Source: Chlamydia serpentis (GTDB lineage Bacteria; Chlamydiota; Chlamydiia; Chlamydiales; Chlamydiaceae). Taken from it: DNA of 64,000 nt. This document shows positions 1 to 9,415 of this stretch, in pieces (the stretch's first letter is position 1; every line of letters starts with the position of its first letter). A program made the translations under genes and the position numbers. The notes beneath the pieces were generated by a model. The model did not search any database, was not told where the DNA came from, and was given only the letters and a program-made list of their open reading frames with translations. Location of the stretch: the NCBI RefSeq assembly GCF_900239945.1, contig NZ_LT993738.1, positions 1,134,610-1,198,609 on the forward strand, written 5' to 3'.

Positions 1-402
1 GCTTTGCAAAAACGTTATCCTGCTATTATTACCCTTCCCAGCTCTTCGATTTGTTATGCGACTACAAACCGTCAAAATGCATTACGTTCTATTTTACATC
101 GTGTCAACTATGTCTTTGTTGTTGGCGATGTAAATAGTTCTAACTCTAACCGCCTATGTGAAGTAGCTTTGAGGCGAGGAATCCCCGCTAATTTGATTAA
201 TAGTTCTGAAGACATTAGTAAGAAAATCTTAGACTACCCTGGAGATATAGCAATTACTGCAGGAGCTTCCACTCCTGAGGATGTTGTGCAGGCCTGTATT
301 CAAAAACTTTCCGTAATTATTCCTGGCTTAGAAATAGAAAACGATATATTTGCTATAGAAGATGTTGTATTTCAATTGCCAAAAGCTCTTCGTTGTTCGT
401 AG
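1..402 (+). CDS. ispH: 4-hydroxy-3-methylbut-2-enyl diphosphate reductase, C-terminal part
   Basis: The 3' end of ispH (lytB), cut by the left window edge; the frame is open from base 1. IspH is the 4Fe-4S enzyme that makes IPP and DMAPP in the last step of the MEP isoprenoid pathway. The visible part has the family's C-terminal signatures: GDVNSSNSNRL, which binds the substrate diphosphate, and AITAGASTPE near the end. The dxs gene for the first MEP step lies far away in this window (49694-51628). The stop overlaps the next gene by about 40 bases, so the two are probably co-transcribed. The upstream part with the other cluster cysteines cannot be seen. Confidence 0.93.
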   Translation, partial: ALQKRYPAIITLPSSSICYATTNRQNALRSILHRVNYVFVVGDVNSSNSNRLCEVALRRGIPANLINSSEDISKKILDYPGDIAITAGASTPEDVVQACIQKLSVIIPGLEIENDIFAIEDVVFQLPKALRCS

Positions 403-1084
403 GTTTGTTTTCCTATTTTTTTGGAGATTAATTTCTAGACTATTCTTCTCTTTCCGAGAGGCCTTTTGTCTTTTTGGCTCTCTATATTTAAGATATCCTA
501 AGTTATTTTTCTATGATGTTAGCAAGTATATCTATTCGCTAAGGTATAGTCCTTACGCGAAGCTTGGTCGCTTGCCAGAAGCCTCTCTATTGAAAGAGGG
601 AAATGTCTATGGCGAGACTCCGTGGTCTGTCCTTTCCAAAATTAGCAAAACTTTTGATATTACTTCACAAGATATTCTTTATGATTTGGGGTGTGGTCTA
701 GGGAAAGCATGTTTTTGGTTTTCTGATGTGGTGCGTTGTCAGGTTATAGGCATTGACAACCAACCATCATTTATTCATTTTTCTAGAGGTATCCATCGTA
801 AGTTATCTAGTGGATTAACATTATTTTGTATTGAAGATTTTAAAAACGTGAGTTTATTAGGAGCTTCGTATGTTTATTTTTATGGATCTTCCTTTTCACG
901 ACGCTTATTGAATCACATTATTCTTGCATTGTCAGAAATGGCTCCTGGAAGTGTAGTAATCAGTATTTCTTTCCCTTTAGATTCTTTCCCAAAGGGAAAA
1001 GAAGCATTTTTTACTGAAAAAAGTTGCTCTGTACGCTTCCCCTGGGGAAAGACAAAAGCTTATAAAAATATTCGAAAAAACTAG
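362..1084 (+). CDS. SAM-dependent methyltransferase-like protein
   Basis: A 240-residue protein starting inside the end of ispH. Residues about 10-50 are hydrophobic and aromatic, possibly a membrane anchor. They are followed by a class I methyltransferase motif I (DLGCGLGKA, residues 108-116) and an acidic residue about 18 positions later (GID, residue 132), as expected for SAM binding. The ETPW segment just before motif I recalls the DOT1-like branch, but that is only a resemblance. Substrate unknown. No other Met occurs before about residue 190, so the overlapping ATG is the likely start. It converges on the type III cluster with only 2 bases between the stops and no visible terminator. 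Confidence 0.72.
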   Translation: MLYFNCQKLFVVRRFVFLFFWRLISRLFFSFREAFCLFGSLYLRYPKLFFYDVSKYIYSLRYSPYAKLGRLPEASLLKEGNVYGETPWSVLSKISKTFDITSQDILYDLGCGLGKACFWFSDVVRCQVIGIDNQPSFIHFSRGIHRKLSSGLTLFCIEDFKNVSLLGASYVYFYGSSFSRRLLNHIILALSEMAPGSVVISISFPLDSFPKGKEAFFTEKSCSVRFPWGKTKAYKNIRKN

Positions 1085-1086
1085 TT

Positions 1087-2580
1087 CTATTGATAGAGAC
1101 TACGAGCAGCATCATGTTCTGTCTGAAGGATATTCAAAAGAAAGTTATCCATACTTTTCCAATTGTCTTTAACTTCTTCAATGCTACGAGTGATTTCGTC
1201 TTGTCTCATTCTGAAGACTTCTTTTCTATATTCCGCGACTGCCCTTACAGAACTTTCTGAAAGTTCGTGAACCTTAGAAGCAGCATCAGTAAGCTGCGAT
1301 AGAGAGGTACAGATCTTTCCTGCTCCTTTAAAAAAAGTTTTCGAAGTTGCATCTTTAAATCTTCCAGAAATTCTTTGGACAAATCCTAAGATACTATCAC
1401 CACAAATTTCTCCAATCATAGGGGAAAGAGCTCCTAAAATACCTAGTGTCGCTGTCGCTATGCCTAGCCAACGAGCATACTTAGCTTGTCGTGCATAACT
1501 CTCTGCTAATGTCTGCGCTTCTCGTTCCATGAGTTCTCTTTCCTCGAGTCGTGATATCGTGTCATTCGCACGACTTTTAAGCATCAATTTCATAAGTTCT
1601 GTACATATTTTAAGAACATCAAGGTTAGTTACACGTCTTCCTGCAAGTATACTTAACTGTGCTTCAGACAAGGCAAACTCCACAATAGGATCAGGGAGAA
1701 TAGGCACGTAAGGTTCATATATGGTGTTTTTAGCACTCGAAATCTTTTCAAGAACTTTAGTATTAGAAAATGCTTTCTTCTTCTTTTGACCCTGTTCGTG
1801 TTCCTGTTCGTGCTCGTATTTTTCTTGTTGTCCCTGATCTTGGTGTTCTTCGTCTTGTTTGTGAGTTTCTGTAGAGGATGTTGGTTGGAGGGTTTCTTTT
1901 TGTAAGATGCCGTAAAGTGACATAGGACTAAGAGTATCAGATTTAGTTGTAGAAGATTTTTTAGCTTCTTTAGAATCTGTATGTTGAGAAGCTTTCTCTT
2001 TAGCACAATGTTCTTTTATAGTGTCGTTAGAATAGGTCTCTATTTTAATTTGCGCATGTGATTGAGAAGGACTTATTTCTTCTTTATTTGGATTTTTAGG
2101 TATTGGAACAGAAACCATAATTGTTTTATTAGTAGCAGAGCCTTTTTCAGGAGCTCTGCAAGAAGAAAAAGGAAATGGACTCGAACACTCTTTACTTGTT
2201 TCTTTCATTATTAACTTAGCAGATGTACCTTGCTGTTGTATTGGGAGACGATAGGGGGACGAACTGCTCTCCTGAGAATTGCTTGATTTAAGGTTGGGTG
2301 ATGATAAAGATTTGGTTAGCATTCCAGTTTTGACTAGGAGTTGCTCTTCTTGTAGAGGCTTTTCCTTAGAAGGTGTTGCCTGTGATAATACAGCTTCTGC
2401 TTGCATTAATATGTTTACACATAAATCAGAAGCCGGACGTAGTAGAGCATGTTGTTGTCCTTGAAGGAGAGAACACTGCACTTCTGTACTAGTACTAGTT
2501 TCTTCAGAAGAATTTTCATCTATAAAATCAACCTCTACTTCAGTAGTAGAAGTTGATGTTGTTTGGGAGGGTATAGTCAT
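1087..2580 (-). CDS. copD2: Type III secretion translocator, CopD2-like
   Basis: A 497-residue protein, last of a four-gene minus-strand cluster. The first half is Ser/Thr/Glu-rich and looks unstructured. Residues 239-269 form a His/Gln/Glu linker ending in a Lys run. The C-terminal half is helical with one hydrophobic segment (about 371-401) and a terminal coiled coil. One hydrophobic segment next to a partner with two, plus an LcrH-type chaperone, is the YopB/YopD arrangement, so I read this as the YopD-like minor translocator (C. trachomatis CT860 type). The role, forming the translocation pore in the host membrane, is inferred from layout and family knowledge. The gap to the upstream gene is 17 bases. 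Confidence 0.72.
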   Translation of the reverse strand: MTIPSQTTSTSTTEVEVDFIDENSSEETSTSTEVQCSLLQGQQHALLRPASDLCVNILMQAEAVLSQATPSKEKPLQEEQLLVKTGMLTKSLSSPNLKSSNSQESSSSPYRLPIQQQGTSAKLIMKETSKECSSPFPFSSCRAPEKGSATNKTIMVSVPIPKNPNKEEISPSQSHAQIKIETYSNDTIKEHCAKEKASQHTDSKEAKKSSTTKSDTLSPMSLYGILQKETLQPTSSTETHKQDEEHQDQGQQEKYEHEQEHEQGQKKKKAFSNTKVLEKISSAKNTIYEPYVPILPDPIVEFALSEAQLSILAGRRVTNLDVLKICTELMKLMLKSRANDTISRLEERELMEREAQTLAESYARQAKYARWLGIATATLGILGALSPMIGEICGDSILGFVQRISGRFKDATSKTFFKGAGKICTSLSQLTDAASKVHELSESSVRAVAEYRKEVFRMRQDEITRSIEEVKDNWKSMDNFLLNILQTEHDAARSLYQ

Positions 2581-2597
2581 AACAGTTTGTCTGGGAT

Positions 2598-4130
2598 TTA
2601 TGCTTTTTGCGAATGCAGGTACGTTTGGTCTAATTCACGCATGTAATTTAAAATTTGTGAAAGAACCTCAAAAGCTTGTTCCATATTATCCAGAAGTTCT
2701 TGCGAACGTTCGTAATTGTCATCTCTATCAAAATTTTTTAAATCAATTTCTATTTGGATATTAGTGAGTTTTTCTTTGAGCTTATATAATTGTGCTTGAG
2801 AAAAAAGTATAGCGCATCTTAAAGCTGCCATTGCTGATTCTATCGCAGGTTGAATTCCTTTAATAGCCCCTTCTATAATAGGAGAGAAACCTAAGTTTTC
2901 TATTTTTAATGTGCATATCGAAAGAATTACAGGAGTTAAATAGACTACCCACTGTATTATATTTATAATTTTTCTTCTTGCGCTCTCGTTTTTTATGGGC
3001 AGCTGCTTTTCTAGCCAATCCCAAAACTTTAATTTTTCTAAACACTTAATAACAAGAGAAATTAGACCTGCAAAGAATCCTGCAAAAGCAAAGATACCGC
3101 CTCCACTTAAGATAGCAACAATTCCTATCCCTATGGAAACAAAAGGAGCAATCCATTCGACAATGTTAGCAAGAGAACCCCATAGTTTTGCTCGTTTTTC
3201 TTTCTCAATGCTTACTTTGATATTTTCCATTCTTTTTTCATGTAGAGCATCGATTTCTCGCTGCGTGGATTCCATAGAGTCTTTGTGACATGCATATGAA
3301 GAAAAATCTGAAAGGATTCCTTGCTTTGTTAACAGATAACCTAATGTAAAAACTCCGATGGTAGGAGGAGGGATTACAGGAACAGCTCTTGTTGCTTTCG
3401 CAAGTCTATTTTTACTGCTTTTGTCTTCTTTAAAAGGATTTTTCTTTTCCTGTTGATTAGAGTCCTGATCTTGAGCAGTAGGGTCTTTACACAGACCTTT
3501 TATCTGTACTATGGTCTCAATTTTTTTCTGGAAAGAATACTCTTGAATACAGCTCTCACTTTGCTTTTTGCTAGTGGGTTGGAAGAGCTCTCGCGATTTA
3601 TTTTCATGACTTTGAGAATGTGAGGATTCTGCGAATCCAAACCAACCTAGACGTTGTTGAGGATTGAGAACTTCAACGTTTTTAGAAAAGTTATTATCCT
3701 TAGAATCAAAAGCTTTATCCAGGATTTTTTTATGTTCTTTCTCTAAAGATTTTGGCATTGCGAGCTCTTGCATTAGAGCCTTACTCGCTTCTGTACTATT
3801 TTTTTGGGAGAAGAGGCCCCAAGGAGAAGAAGTTTGAGCATGCGAGGTTTTTTGGAGTTGAGATTCGAAAGAACTCCCAAAGCGTAACATTCTTTCTCTT
3901 GCATTTACAACAGTGAATGTTTTTTCAGAGATTGAAATACTGTAGGTCTTAGCTTGTATCTGTGATTTTGCATTAAAAAATTTAAGAAGGGGCTTTTGAG
4001 CGTTCTTAGGTGCTACGGTTATAGAATAGGCAGATTTAGTAGCAAGAGAGTCTTGTATGTTAGGTCGATCAGAAATATAGAGATCTTGATTAAGAAGAAT
4101 TTCACTTGCTTGAGATAACCATGAGGACAT
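2598..4130 (-). CDS. copB2: Type III secretion translocator, CopB2-like
   Basis: A 510-residue protein. The N-terminal 250 residues are polar and probably flexible. A heptad-like stretch at about 290-316 precedes a long hydrophobic region at 323-362 and a second at 388-408, followed by an amphipathic helical C-terminus. Two hydrophobic regions flanked by coiled coil are typical of the YopB/SipB/CopB major translocators that insert into the host membrane. It lies directly downstream of the LcrH-type chaperone (15 bases), its probable partner. It matches the arrangement of the second chlamydial translocator set (CT861 type). Divergence from the first CopB cannot be judged here because that locus is outside the window. 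Confidence 0.75.
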   Translation of the reverse strand: MSSWLSQASEILLNQDLYISDRPNIQDSLATKSAYSITVAPKNAQKPLLKFFNAKSQIQAKTYSISISEKTFTVVNARERMLRFGSSFESQLQKTSHAQTSSPWGLFSQKNSTEASKALMQELAMPKSLEKEHKKILDKAFDSKDNNFSKNVEVLNPQQRLGWFGFAESSHSQSHENKSRELFQPTSKKQSESCIQEYSFQKKIETIVQIKGLCKDPTAQDQDSNQQEKKNPFKEDKSSKNRLAKATRAVPVIPPPTIGVFTLGYLLTKQGILSDFSSYACHKDSMESTQREIDALHEKRMENIKVSIEKEKRAKLWGSLANIVEWIAPFVSIGIGIVAILSGGGIFAFAGFFAGLISLVIKCLEKLKFWDWLEKQLPIKNESARRKIINIIQWVVYLTPVILSICTLKIENLGFSPIIEGAIKGIQPAIESAMAALRCAILFSQAQLYKLKEKLTNIQIEIDLKNFDRDDNYERSQELLDNMEQAFEVLSQILNYMRELDQTYLHSQKA

Positions 4131-4145
4131 AGTCGAGTTTCCGTA

Positions 4146-4664
4146 TTATTTATGTTTTCTAATATCTATAATTTCTTCTCTGAGTTCATTATAAAGAGGC
4201 TTATGTTGCGCTCGTACCCATGCTAATTCTAAAGCTTTTTCAGCTTCTTCATATTCATTTGTGAGAGTATAACATATGTAAGCATAGTAATGAGGATAAG
4301 GATCTTTATCTCGCAATATCGCAGTGACTCCATAGGCGTGTAAAGCTTGTCGATATTGCTGATCCATATGTAGAGAAGCTCCTAGAGAAAACCAAAACTT
4401 AGAGACAAAAGGGTTAAAAAAAACTAACCAACGAAAAATATTGATACTTTCGCGATATTCTTTATCAAGATAGGCTTGGTAACCCTCTTTATATACTTTT
4501 TCAAGATCTTCAGAGGAGACTTTAAAGATCTTTTGGTAGGTATCTAGGGCTATATTTTTATCAGGTATATATCCTTCTAAGTAGCTCTCCAAATCATCAG
4601 GAAAAGGAAAATTTTCTTTTGAAGAAGCAGTGATTTTTTCTAATAAATAAGTTAAGTATGACAT
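4146..4664 (-). CDS. lcrH2: LcrH/SycD-type TPR chaperone for translocators
   Basis: A 172-residue all-helical protein with tetratricopeptide repeats at about residues 50-150 (for example SINIFRWLVFFNPFVSKFWF, then HAYGVTAILRDKDPYPHYYA). Size, repeats and position just ahead of the CopB2/CopD2-like genes match class II type III chaperones (LcrH/SycD/Scc3), which bind the two translocators in the cytoplasm until secretion. Its ATG overlaps the stop of the upstream gene (TAATG), so translation is coupled. The family assignment is strong; the exact client is inferred from neighbours. Confidence 0.88.
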   Translation of the reverse strand: MSYLTYLLEKITASSKENFPFPDDLESYLEGYIPDKNIALDTYQKIFKVSSEDLEKVYKEGYQAYLDKEYRESINIFRWLVFFNPFVSKFWFSLGASLHMDQQYRQALHAYGVTAILRDKDPYPHYYAYICYTLTNEYEEAEKALELAWVRAQHKPLYNELREEIIDIRKHK

Positions 4665-6127
4665 TAGGGGCGTAGGTTGTAAATGAAGGTGTCCATAAGT
4701 TCTTTGAGTAGCTTGAGTACATTAGAGCGTGCTTGATGACACTGGGAAATCTCTTGGAGATGTCTTTGCATATCGGTTCTTTCCATTTGCGTGATTTTTT
4801 CCATATTTTCCTTGCGCATTTGGACATTTTCTTTTAGAAGCCTTTTCTCTTCTTCTGTCCAACTATATTTGTCTGCCTCTATCGTCACGCCAATTTCTTT
4901 CGCTTTATTTACTAAAGCTTTCATTTCCTCATCTTTACTCCAATCGATATCTTTCTTTTCGTTATTGATTTTAGAGATAAGAACAGTGAGGGTATCTACA
5001 TCATCAGTACGTTTTTTTACACGCATATAGAGTTCATTGGCCTCAGCTTCAGCTTGTCCTAAGATTCTTGCCATTAGCCTCATGAACTTTAAAAATACGT
5101 TTTCTACTTTTGGAGTTTTTATAGGCGTATTTATTGAAGAGTTCCTAGATAATGAAGTCTTAAAAGGGGAAGTTTTGCTAAAAACAGACATTGGAGATGG
5201 TAATTTCTTTCTAAAAGAGGTCTGTTCTTTGGGAGTCTCTTCGGGAGAGCAACGTATTTGATCTGAGAAAATTAAATCTGCTATATTTAGAGTCTGTCTA
5301 GGATGCTCTGTGAGATCATCTAGATCTAGACTATGTTTCTTTTTTTTCTTTTTCGGTTGTCCTTCTTCTTCTTGGTGTTGCCTTTGGTCGTGGTGTTCTT
5401 GTTCTTGTCCATCATCATGCTTTTTATGCAGATCATCAGCTTTAGAAGTAATAAGGCTTTCCTCTTGTTTTTCTGTAGAGCGTTGAGAGAGAGGTGTTAA
5501 GAGTTTTGCTTCTTTCTGATCTGATAGAATTTTTTGTTGGGCATTTACTTGTAGAGGCAAGCATTTTTGCAGACCAGAGTTAGTTGGGAATGGAGTATTA
5601 TGAGTATGTATTTCGTGCGATTCTGTTTCGCTTTGTTTTTTTAAAGAACTCTCTGTTGTTATTGTAAGTGATTGTTGTTTTGGGTTTTGGAAAATCAAAG
5701 GCTTTGAGGAGCGTGAGAATACTAACGATTGTTTACCATTACTTTCCTGTGGAAGAGCTTCTTCTTGTTTGTTTTGAGGTTGCTGTGTTTCTGAAGTATC
5801 TGCCACGTTACTTGCATTTCCCATCTCAGATAGGAAAGCAAGGACTTCGGCTTCTAATTGTACAGCTTCAGGAGAGAGAAAGAATAGTTGATGGGAGCAT
5901 TCGTTGTTTTGTTGTAACAGTTCTTGTTGGTTAGCATAAATAATTTGTCCTAGAGCTAGAAAAGTTAGGATTTCAGTAGAGGAACTGCTTTCTGCTGTCA
6001 TACAAGAAACTAACACTTCACCTGCTATAGTCTTCATTATCCCAGAAGATAAGGTAGAAGTTGCTGAGCTATCTTCTTTTAGAGTTGCGTTGGCAGAAGG
6101 AACTGCGGAAGGAACAGGAACATTCAT
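4664..6127 (-). CDS. Translocator-cluster protein with coiled-coil C-terminus
   Basis: A 487-residue protein and the first gene of the translocator cluster (position of C. trachomatis CT863). Residues 1-230 are low-complexity and Ser/Gln/Glu-rich. Residues 234-264 form a His/Gln/Glu stretch ending in six lysines. Residues about 345-480 are a charged helical coiled coil with no hydrophobic segment. I do not recognise a catalytic domain. Its place at the head of an operon with an LcrH chaperone and two translocators suggests a secreted substrate or accessory factor. The Lys run is coded by an A-rich homopolymeric tract near 5340-5360, a possible slippage site. Confidence 0.7.
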   Translation of the reverse strand: MNVPVPSAVPSANATLKEDSSATSTLSSGIMKTIAGEVLVSCMTAESSSSTEILTFLALGQIIYANQQELLQQNNECSHQLFFLSPEAVQLEAEVLAFLSEMGNASNVADTSETQQPQNKQEEALPQESNGKQSLVFSRSSKPLIFQNPKQQSLTITTESSLKKQSETESHEIHTHNTPFPTNSGLQKCLPLQVNAQQKILSDQKEAKLLTPLSQRSTEKQEESLITSKADDLHKKHDDGQEQEHHDQRQHQEEEGQPKKKKKKHSLDLDDLTEHPRQTLNIADLIFSDQIRCSPEETPKEQTSFRKKLPSPMSVFSKTSPFKTSLSRNSSINTPIKTPKVENVFLKFMRLMARILGQAEAEANELYMRVKKRTDDVDTLTVLISKINNEKKDIDWSKDEEMKALVNKAKEIGVTIEADKYSWTEEEKRLLKENVQMRKENMEKITQMERTDMQRHLQEISQCHQARSNVLKLLKELMDTFIYNLRP

Positions 6128-6310
6128 GTTGTATAATTAAGGCATAGAAAAAAAGGAAAATTAGCTAAAATGTCATTTTCCTGCAAGTTTGATTGTAAGA
6201 GGTTTAAGGGAAGGAGACAGATAATAAAAAGCCTTTAGGATTTTTGTTTACAAAAAACAAGCTAAGTATGGAAAATGGCTAAGTCGGTTATGTCTATTGA
6301 CAGATGCATT

Positions 6311-6392
6311 GCCCAGGTGGTGAAATTGGTAGACACGCTGGATTTAGGATCCAGTGCTTTCGGGCATGTAGGTTCAAGTCCTATCCTGGGCA
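6311..6392 (+). tRNA. tRNA-Leu (anticodon UAG)
   Basis: A cloverleaf can be drawn. The acceptor GCCCAGG pairs with CCTGGGC at the 3' end, the anticodon stem CTGGA/TCCAG carries loop TTTAGGA (anticodon TAG), and the T arm contains GTTCAAGTC. A long variable arm (tgctttcgggcatgta) fits a class II tRNA. The CCA tail is not encoded (the end reads CCTGGGCA followed by TCT). No integrated element is seen next to it. Confidence 0.95.
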
Positions 6393-6486
6393 TCTCCTTA
6401 TTCTAAGCTTTCTTTAAATTCCCCATAAAATTTGTCATTCATAGTAAAATAAAAGCTAAGGGTTAGATTTTTTAGAGATCTTTATT

Positions 6487-6786
6487 ATGAAGAAAGTCAT
6501 AACACTGTCTGTTATATTTTCCGCAACATGCTGTGTACAAACATTAAACGCTTTAAATGTAGTCGCTGTACCTTTATTAGAGCCTTCACAGAAAGTGGAA
6601 GTCCGACCTGTAGTTGGTCTTCAATTTGAAGAACATCAGGGGACTGTGCCTTATAGTTTTTATTATCCCTATGACTATGGTTACTATTATCCAGACACTT
6701 ATGGCTATACTAAGAATGCGGGTCAAGAGAATCGTGGATGCTATACCCGATTTGAAGATGGGACAATTTTCTATGAATGTGATTAA
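6487..6786 (+). CDS. Small exported Tyr-rich protein
   Basis: A 99-residue protein with a signal peptide (MKKVITLSVIFSATCCVQTLNA) and a mature part of about 77 residues. The centre is very Tyr-rich (YYPYDYGYYYPDTYGY), and the end has two Cys (GCYTRFEDGTIFYECD) that could form a disulfide. I do not recognise a family. An exported protein of the envelope or periplasm is the only safe statement. Its stop overlaps the 3' end of convergent xerD by four bases. Confidence 0.7.
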   Translation: MKKVITLSVIFSATCCVQTLNALNVVAVPLLEPSQKVEVRPVVGLQFEEHQGTVPYSFYYPYDYGYYYPDTYGYTKNAGQENRGCYTRFEDGTIFYECD

Positions 6787-7688
6787 AGATTTCTCGGGTG
6801 GTAGGATAGGAACTTCTCTACCAGAGCATCTGCAGCTACATGGGTATAAATCTCTGTAGAAGCTATGCGCGCGTGCCCTAACATTTCTTGAATTACTCTT
6901 AAATCTGCCTTGTTATCGAGTAGATGTGTTGCGAAAGCGTGTCGTAATGAATGAGGGGACGTTGGCTTTGGGGTAACTAACTTTGCATAGTTATGGATAC
7001 GACGCCATACAGATGAGCGTTCTAGTCTTTGCCCTCTAATTGATAAGAACAGATGGTCTTCCCGGGGATTTTTTTTTTGGTGACGGTCTCGGAATCGATA
7101 AAGATAAGCATCGATAGCGTCTCTTGCTCTAGAACCCAGAGGAATCAGTCGAGTTTTAGAACCTTTTCCCGTGACTCGAATACAATCGTCACTGACGTGA
7201 CCTAAACGGAGATCACAAAGTTCAGAAACTCGGATACCTGTCGAATATAGTGTATGGAGAATTGCTGTGTCACGGGAAGCAATTTGTGGAGGATTTTTGT
7301 CAAGTTGCTGAGGAACAGCAAGTAGGGCATCGACTTCTTGAGGAGTGAGTACTGAAGGGAGGCGTTTCCATATCTTAGGGTGTTCGATGATTGGGGGATA
7401 AGAAAGCAGTTGCTGATCTTTTAAAAAAAGAAAAAATACTTTTAAAGCAATGAGCCTACGGGCTAAGGTGGTTTCTGCCTCTTTGCGCTTGTAAAGCTCT
7501 TCTGAAAAGATATAAACACTGTTTTGTGAGATATCTTCAGGAGATTGAATAGCACTTATTGAAAGGAAGGAAGAGATATCTTGACGGTAAGCTGCTACAG
7601 ATTGTTTGCAAAGGCCACGATCTACAGATAAAAACAAAGAGAACTGTTCCAAAATCGTTTGCTGAAACTGGTTCAAGGGCACGGACAC
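6783..7688 (-). CDS. xerD: Tyrosine recombinase XerD
   Basis: A 301-residue tyrosine recombinase, the normal XerC/D length. The N-terminal SAM-like DNA-binding domain (residues 10-95) is followed by the catalytic domain with Arg in TGIRVSEL, His-x-x-Arg in SPHSLRHAFATHLL, His in MLGHARI and the Tyr nucleophile in STEIYTHV. The Xer pair resolves chromosome dimers at dif with FtsK. The start appears to be GTG (7686-7688). pgi diverges 64 bases away. It sits near a tRNA, but nothing suggests an integrated element, so I read it as the housekeeping recombinase; XerC versus XerD is less certain than the family. Confidence 0.93.
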   Translation of the reverse strand: MSVPLNQFQQTILEQFSLFLSVDRGLCKQSVAAYRQDISSFLSISAIQSPEDISQNSVYIFSEELYKRKEAETTLARRLIALKVFFLFLKDQQLLSYPPIIEHPKIWKRLPSVLTPQEVDALLAVPQQLDKNPPQIASRDTAILHTLYSTGIRVSELCDLRLGHVSDDCIRVTGKGSKTRLIPLGSRARDAIDAYLYRFRDRHQKKNPREDHLFLSIRGQRLERSSVWRRIHNYAKLVTPKPTSPHSLRHAFATHLLDNKADLRVIQEMLGHARIASTEIYTHVAADALVEKFLSYHPRNL

Positions 7689-7752
7689 TCAGTAATAAAT
7701 TTAATTTTAGTATAGGGAGCAGAGCAATTTTCACGCTACTGAGAGAAGAAGA

Positions 7753-9333
7753 ATGGAAAGAAAAAATTTTTTAGATTGCAATTCAACAAAAATTCTGCAG
7801 GAGTTTGCTTTAAATCCTATAGATTTAACGTCTCCAGGATTGCTCTCTGAAGACAGAATTAAAAAATTTGCTTTGCTAGAGGAAGGATTTACCTTTAGCT
7901 TTGCTACAGAACGTGTGGATGATGCGGTACTTGCTGCCTTGACTTCATTAGCGGAAGAAAGGGGATTGTATCATTCTATGTTGGGGATGCAACAGGGAGA
8001 GGTCGTGAATTATATTGAAGGATTCCCGAGCGAAATGCGACCTGCATTGCATACCGCAACTCGTGCATGGGTAACAGAACGCTCCTTTACAGGACAAGCT
8101 GAAGATATTGCAGTACAATCTCGATTAGAGGCGCAACGTCTTAAAGATTTTTTAGAGAAGGTCCGGGATCAATTCACTACTATAGTACAGATAGGAATCG
8201 GAGGATCTGAATTAGGTCCTAAAGCACTATATCGGGCACTACGTGCTTATTGTCCCACAGATAAGATTGTACACTTTATCTCTAACATTGATCCCGACAA
8301 CGTTGCTGAAGTTTTAAATACCATAGATTATACTAAGACTCTAGTAGTTGTAGTATCAAAATCAGGAACTACAATAGAGACAGCGGTTAACGAGGCCTTT
8401 TTTGCAGAATCTTTTTCTCAAAAGGGATTGCTATCAAAAGATCATTTCATAGCAGTTACCTGTAAAGACAGTCCTATGGATGATACCAGTAGGTATTTTG
8501 AAGTATTTCATCTTTGGGATAGCATCGGAGGGCGTTTTTCTTCTACTTCTATGGTTGGTGGCGTTCTCTTAGGATTTGCTTATGGGTTTCAGGTTTTCTT
8601 CCAATTACTTCAAGGTGCTTCAGCCATGGATCAGATAGCTTTGAAATCTAACGCTCTAGAGAACCTGCCTATGCTTTCTGCTTTACTCAGCATTTGGAAT
8701 CGCAATTTTCTAGGCTACTCTACAGCAGCTATTATTCCTTATTCTTCCGGTTTAGAGTTTTTCCCAGAGCATTTGCAACAGTGTTGTATGGAATCTAATG
8801 GGAAAAGCATCACTCAGAATGGTAGCAGAGTCCAATTTTCTACAAGTCCTGTTATTTGGGGTGAGCCAGGGACTAATGCACAACATTCTTTTTTCCAATG
8901 TCTTCATCAAGGTACGGATATTGTCCCTATAGAGTTTATAGGTTTTGAAAAAAGCCAGGGGGGTAAAGACATCTTCTTTCAGGGAAGTAATTCATCAGAA
9001 AAACTCTTTGCTAACATGATCGCTCAGACGATTGCTTTAGCTTGTGGTTCTGAAAATCCTAATCCAAATAGACAGTTCGACGGGAACCGTCCTTCTTCGG
9101 TTTTAGTTTTTAATCAGCTGAATCCCTACACTCTTGGGCAATTGCTCTCTTATTATGAGAACAAAATCGCTTTTCAAGGATTTTGTTGGGGGATTAATTC
9201 TTTTGATCAGGAAGGAGTTTCATTAGGTAAGACGTTAGCGAACCGTGTATTGGATCTGATTCAAAGTGGAGATACTTCTAGTTTCCCTGAAGCCGCAAAT
9301 CTGTTAAAACTTTTTAACGTCAAGTTTAAGTAA
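7753..9333 (+). CDS. pgi: Glucose-6-phosphate isomerase
   Basis: A 526-residue phosphoglucose isomerase, which interconverts glucose-6-P and fructose-6-P in the cytoplasm. Signatures are IGIGGSELGPKAL in the N-terminal SIS domain, SKSGTTIETAVNE for phosphate binding, IGGRFSSTSMVGG, MESNGKSI with the family Glu, and NAQHSFFQCLHQG with the catalytic His. Length is normal. It is divergent from xerD and followed by ltuA. Confidence 0.97.
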   Translation: MERKNFLDCNSTKILQEFALNPIDLTSPGLLSEDRIKKFALLEEGFTFSFATERVDDAVLAALTSLAEERGLYHSMLGMQQGEVVNYIEGFPSEMRPALHTATRAWVTERSFTGQAEDIAVQSRLEAQRLKDFLEKVRDQFTTIVQIGIGGSELGPKALYRALRAYCPTDKIVHFISNIDPDNVAEVLNTIDYTKTLVVVVSKSGTTIETAVNEAFFAESFSQKGLLSKDHFIAVTCKDSPMDDTSRYFEVFHLWDSIGGRFSSTSMVGGVLLGFAYGFQVFFQLLQGASAMDQIALKSNALENLPMLSALLSIWNRNFLGYSTAAIIPYSSGLEFFPEHLQQCCMESNGKSITQNGSRVQFSTSPVIWGEPGTNAQHSFFQCLHQGTDIVPIEFIGFEKSQGGKDIFFQGSNSSEKLFANMIAQTIALACGSENPNPNRQFDGNRPSSVLVFNQLNPYTLGQLLSYYENKIAFQGFCWGINSFDQEGVSLGKTLANRVLDLIQSGDTSSFPEAANLLKLFNVKFK

Positions 9334-9415
9334 AGACGCTTTTGTAGCCTACTATAGATTCCTTGTAAACAGGAAAGAGAGGGCTTTTCCTAAGGTCCTT
9401 TATTCTCCGTTATGT

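Noticed and set aside
2995..3288. 97-codon plus-strand ORF inside the CopB2-like gene
   Set aside because: It is antisense to a well-supported coding region and has no ribosome site or motif. Similar shadows occur at 1653-2006, 4791-5030, 5668-5934, 12589-12927, 15835-16029, 41197-41643 and many other places and were left out.
6311..7688. tRNA-Leu next to a tyrosine recombinase as a possible integrated element
   Set aside because: The recombinase has housekeeping XerD length and motifs, no phage or plasmid genes are near, and no repeat of the tRNA 3' end was found.
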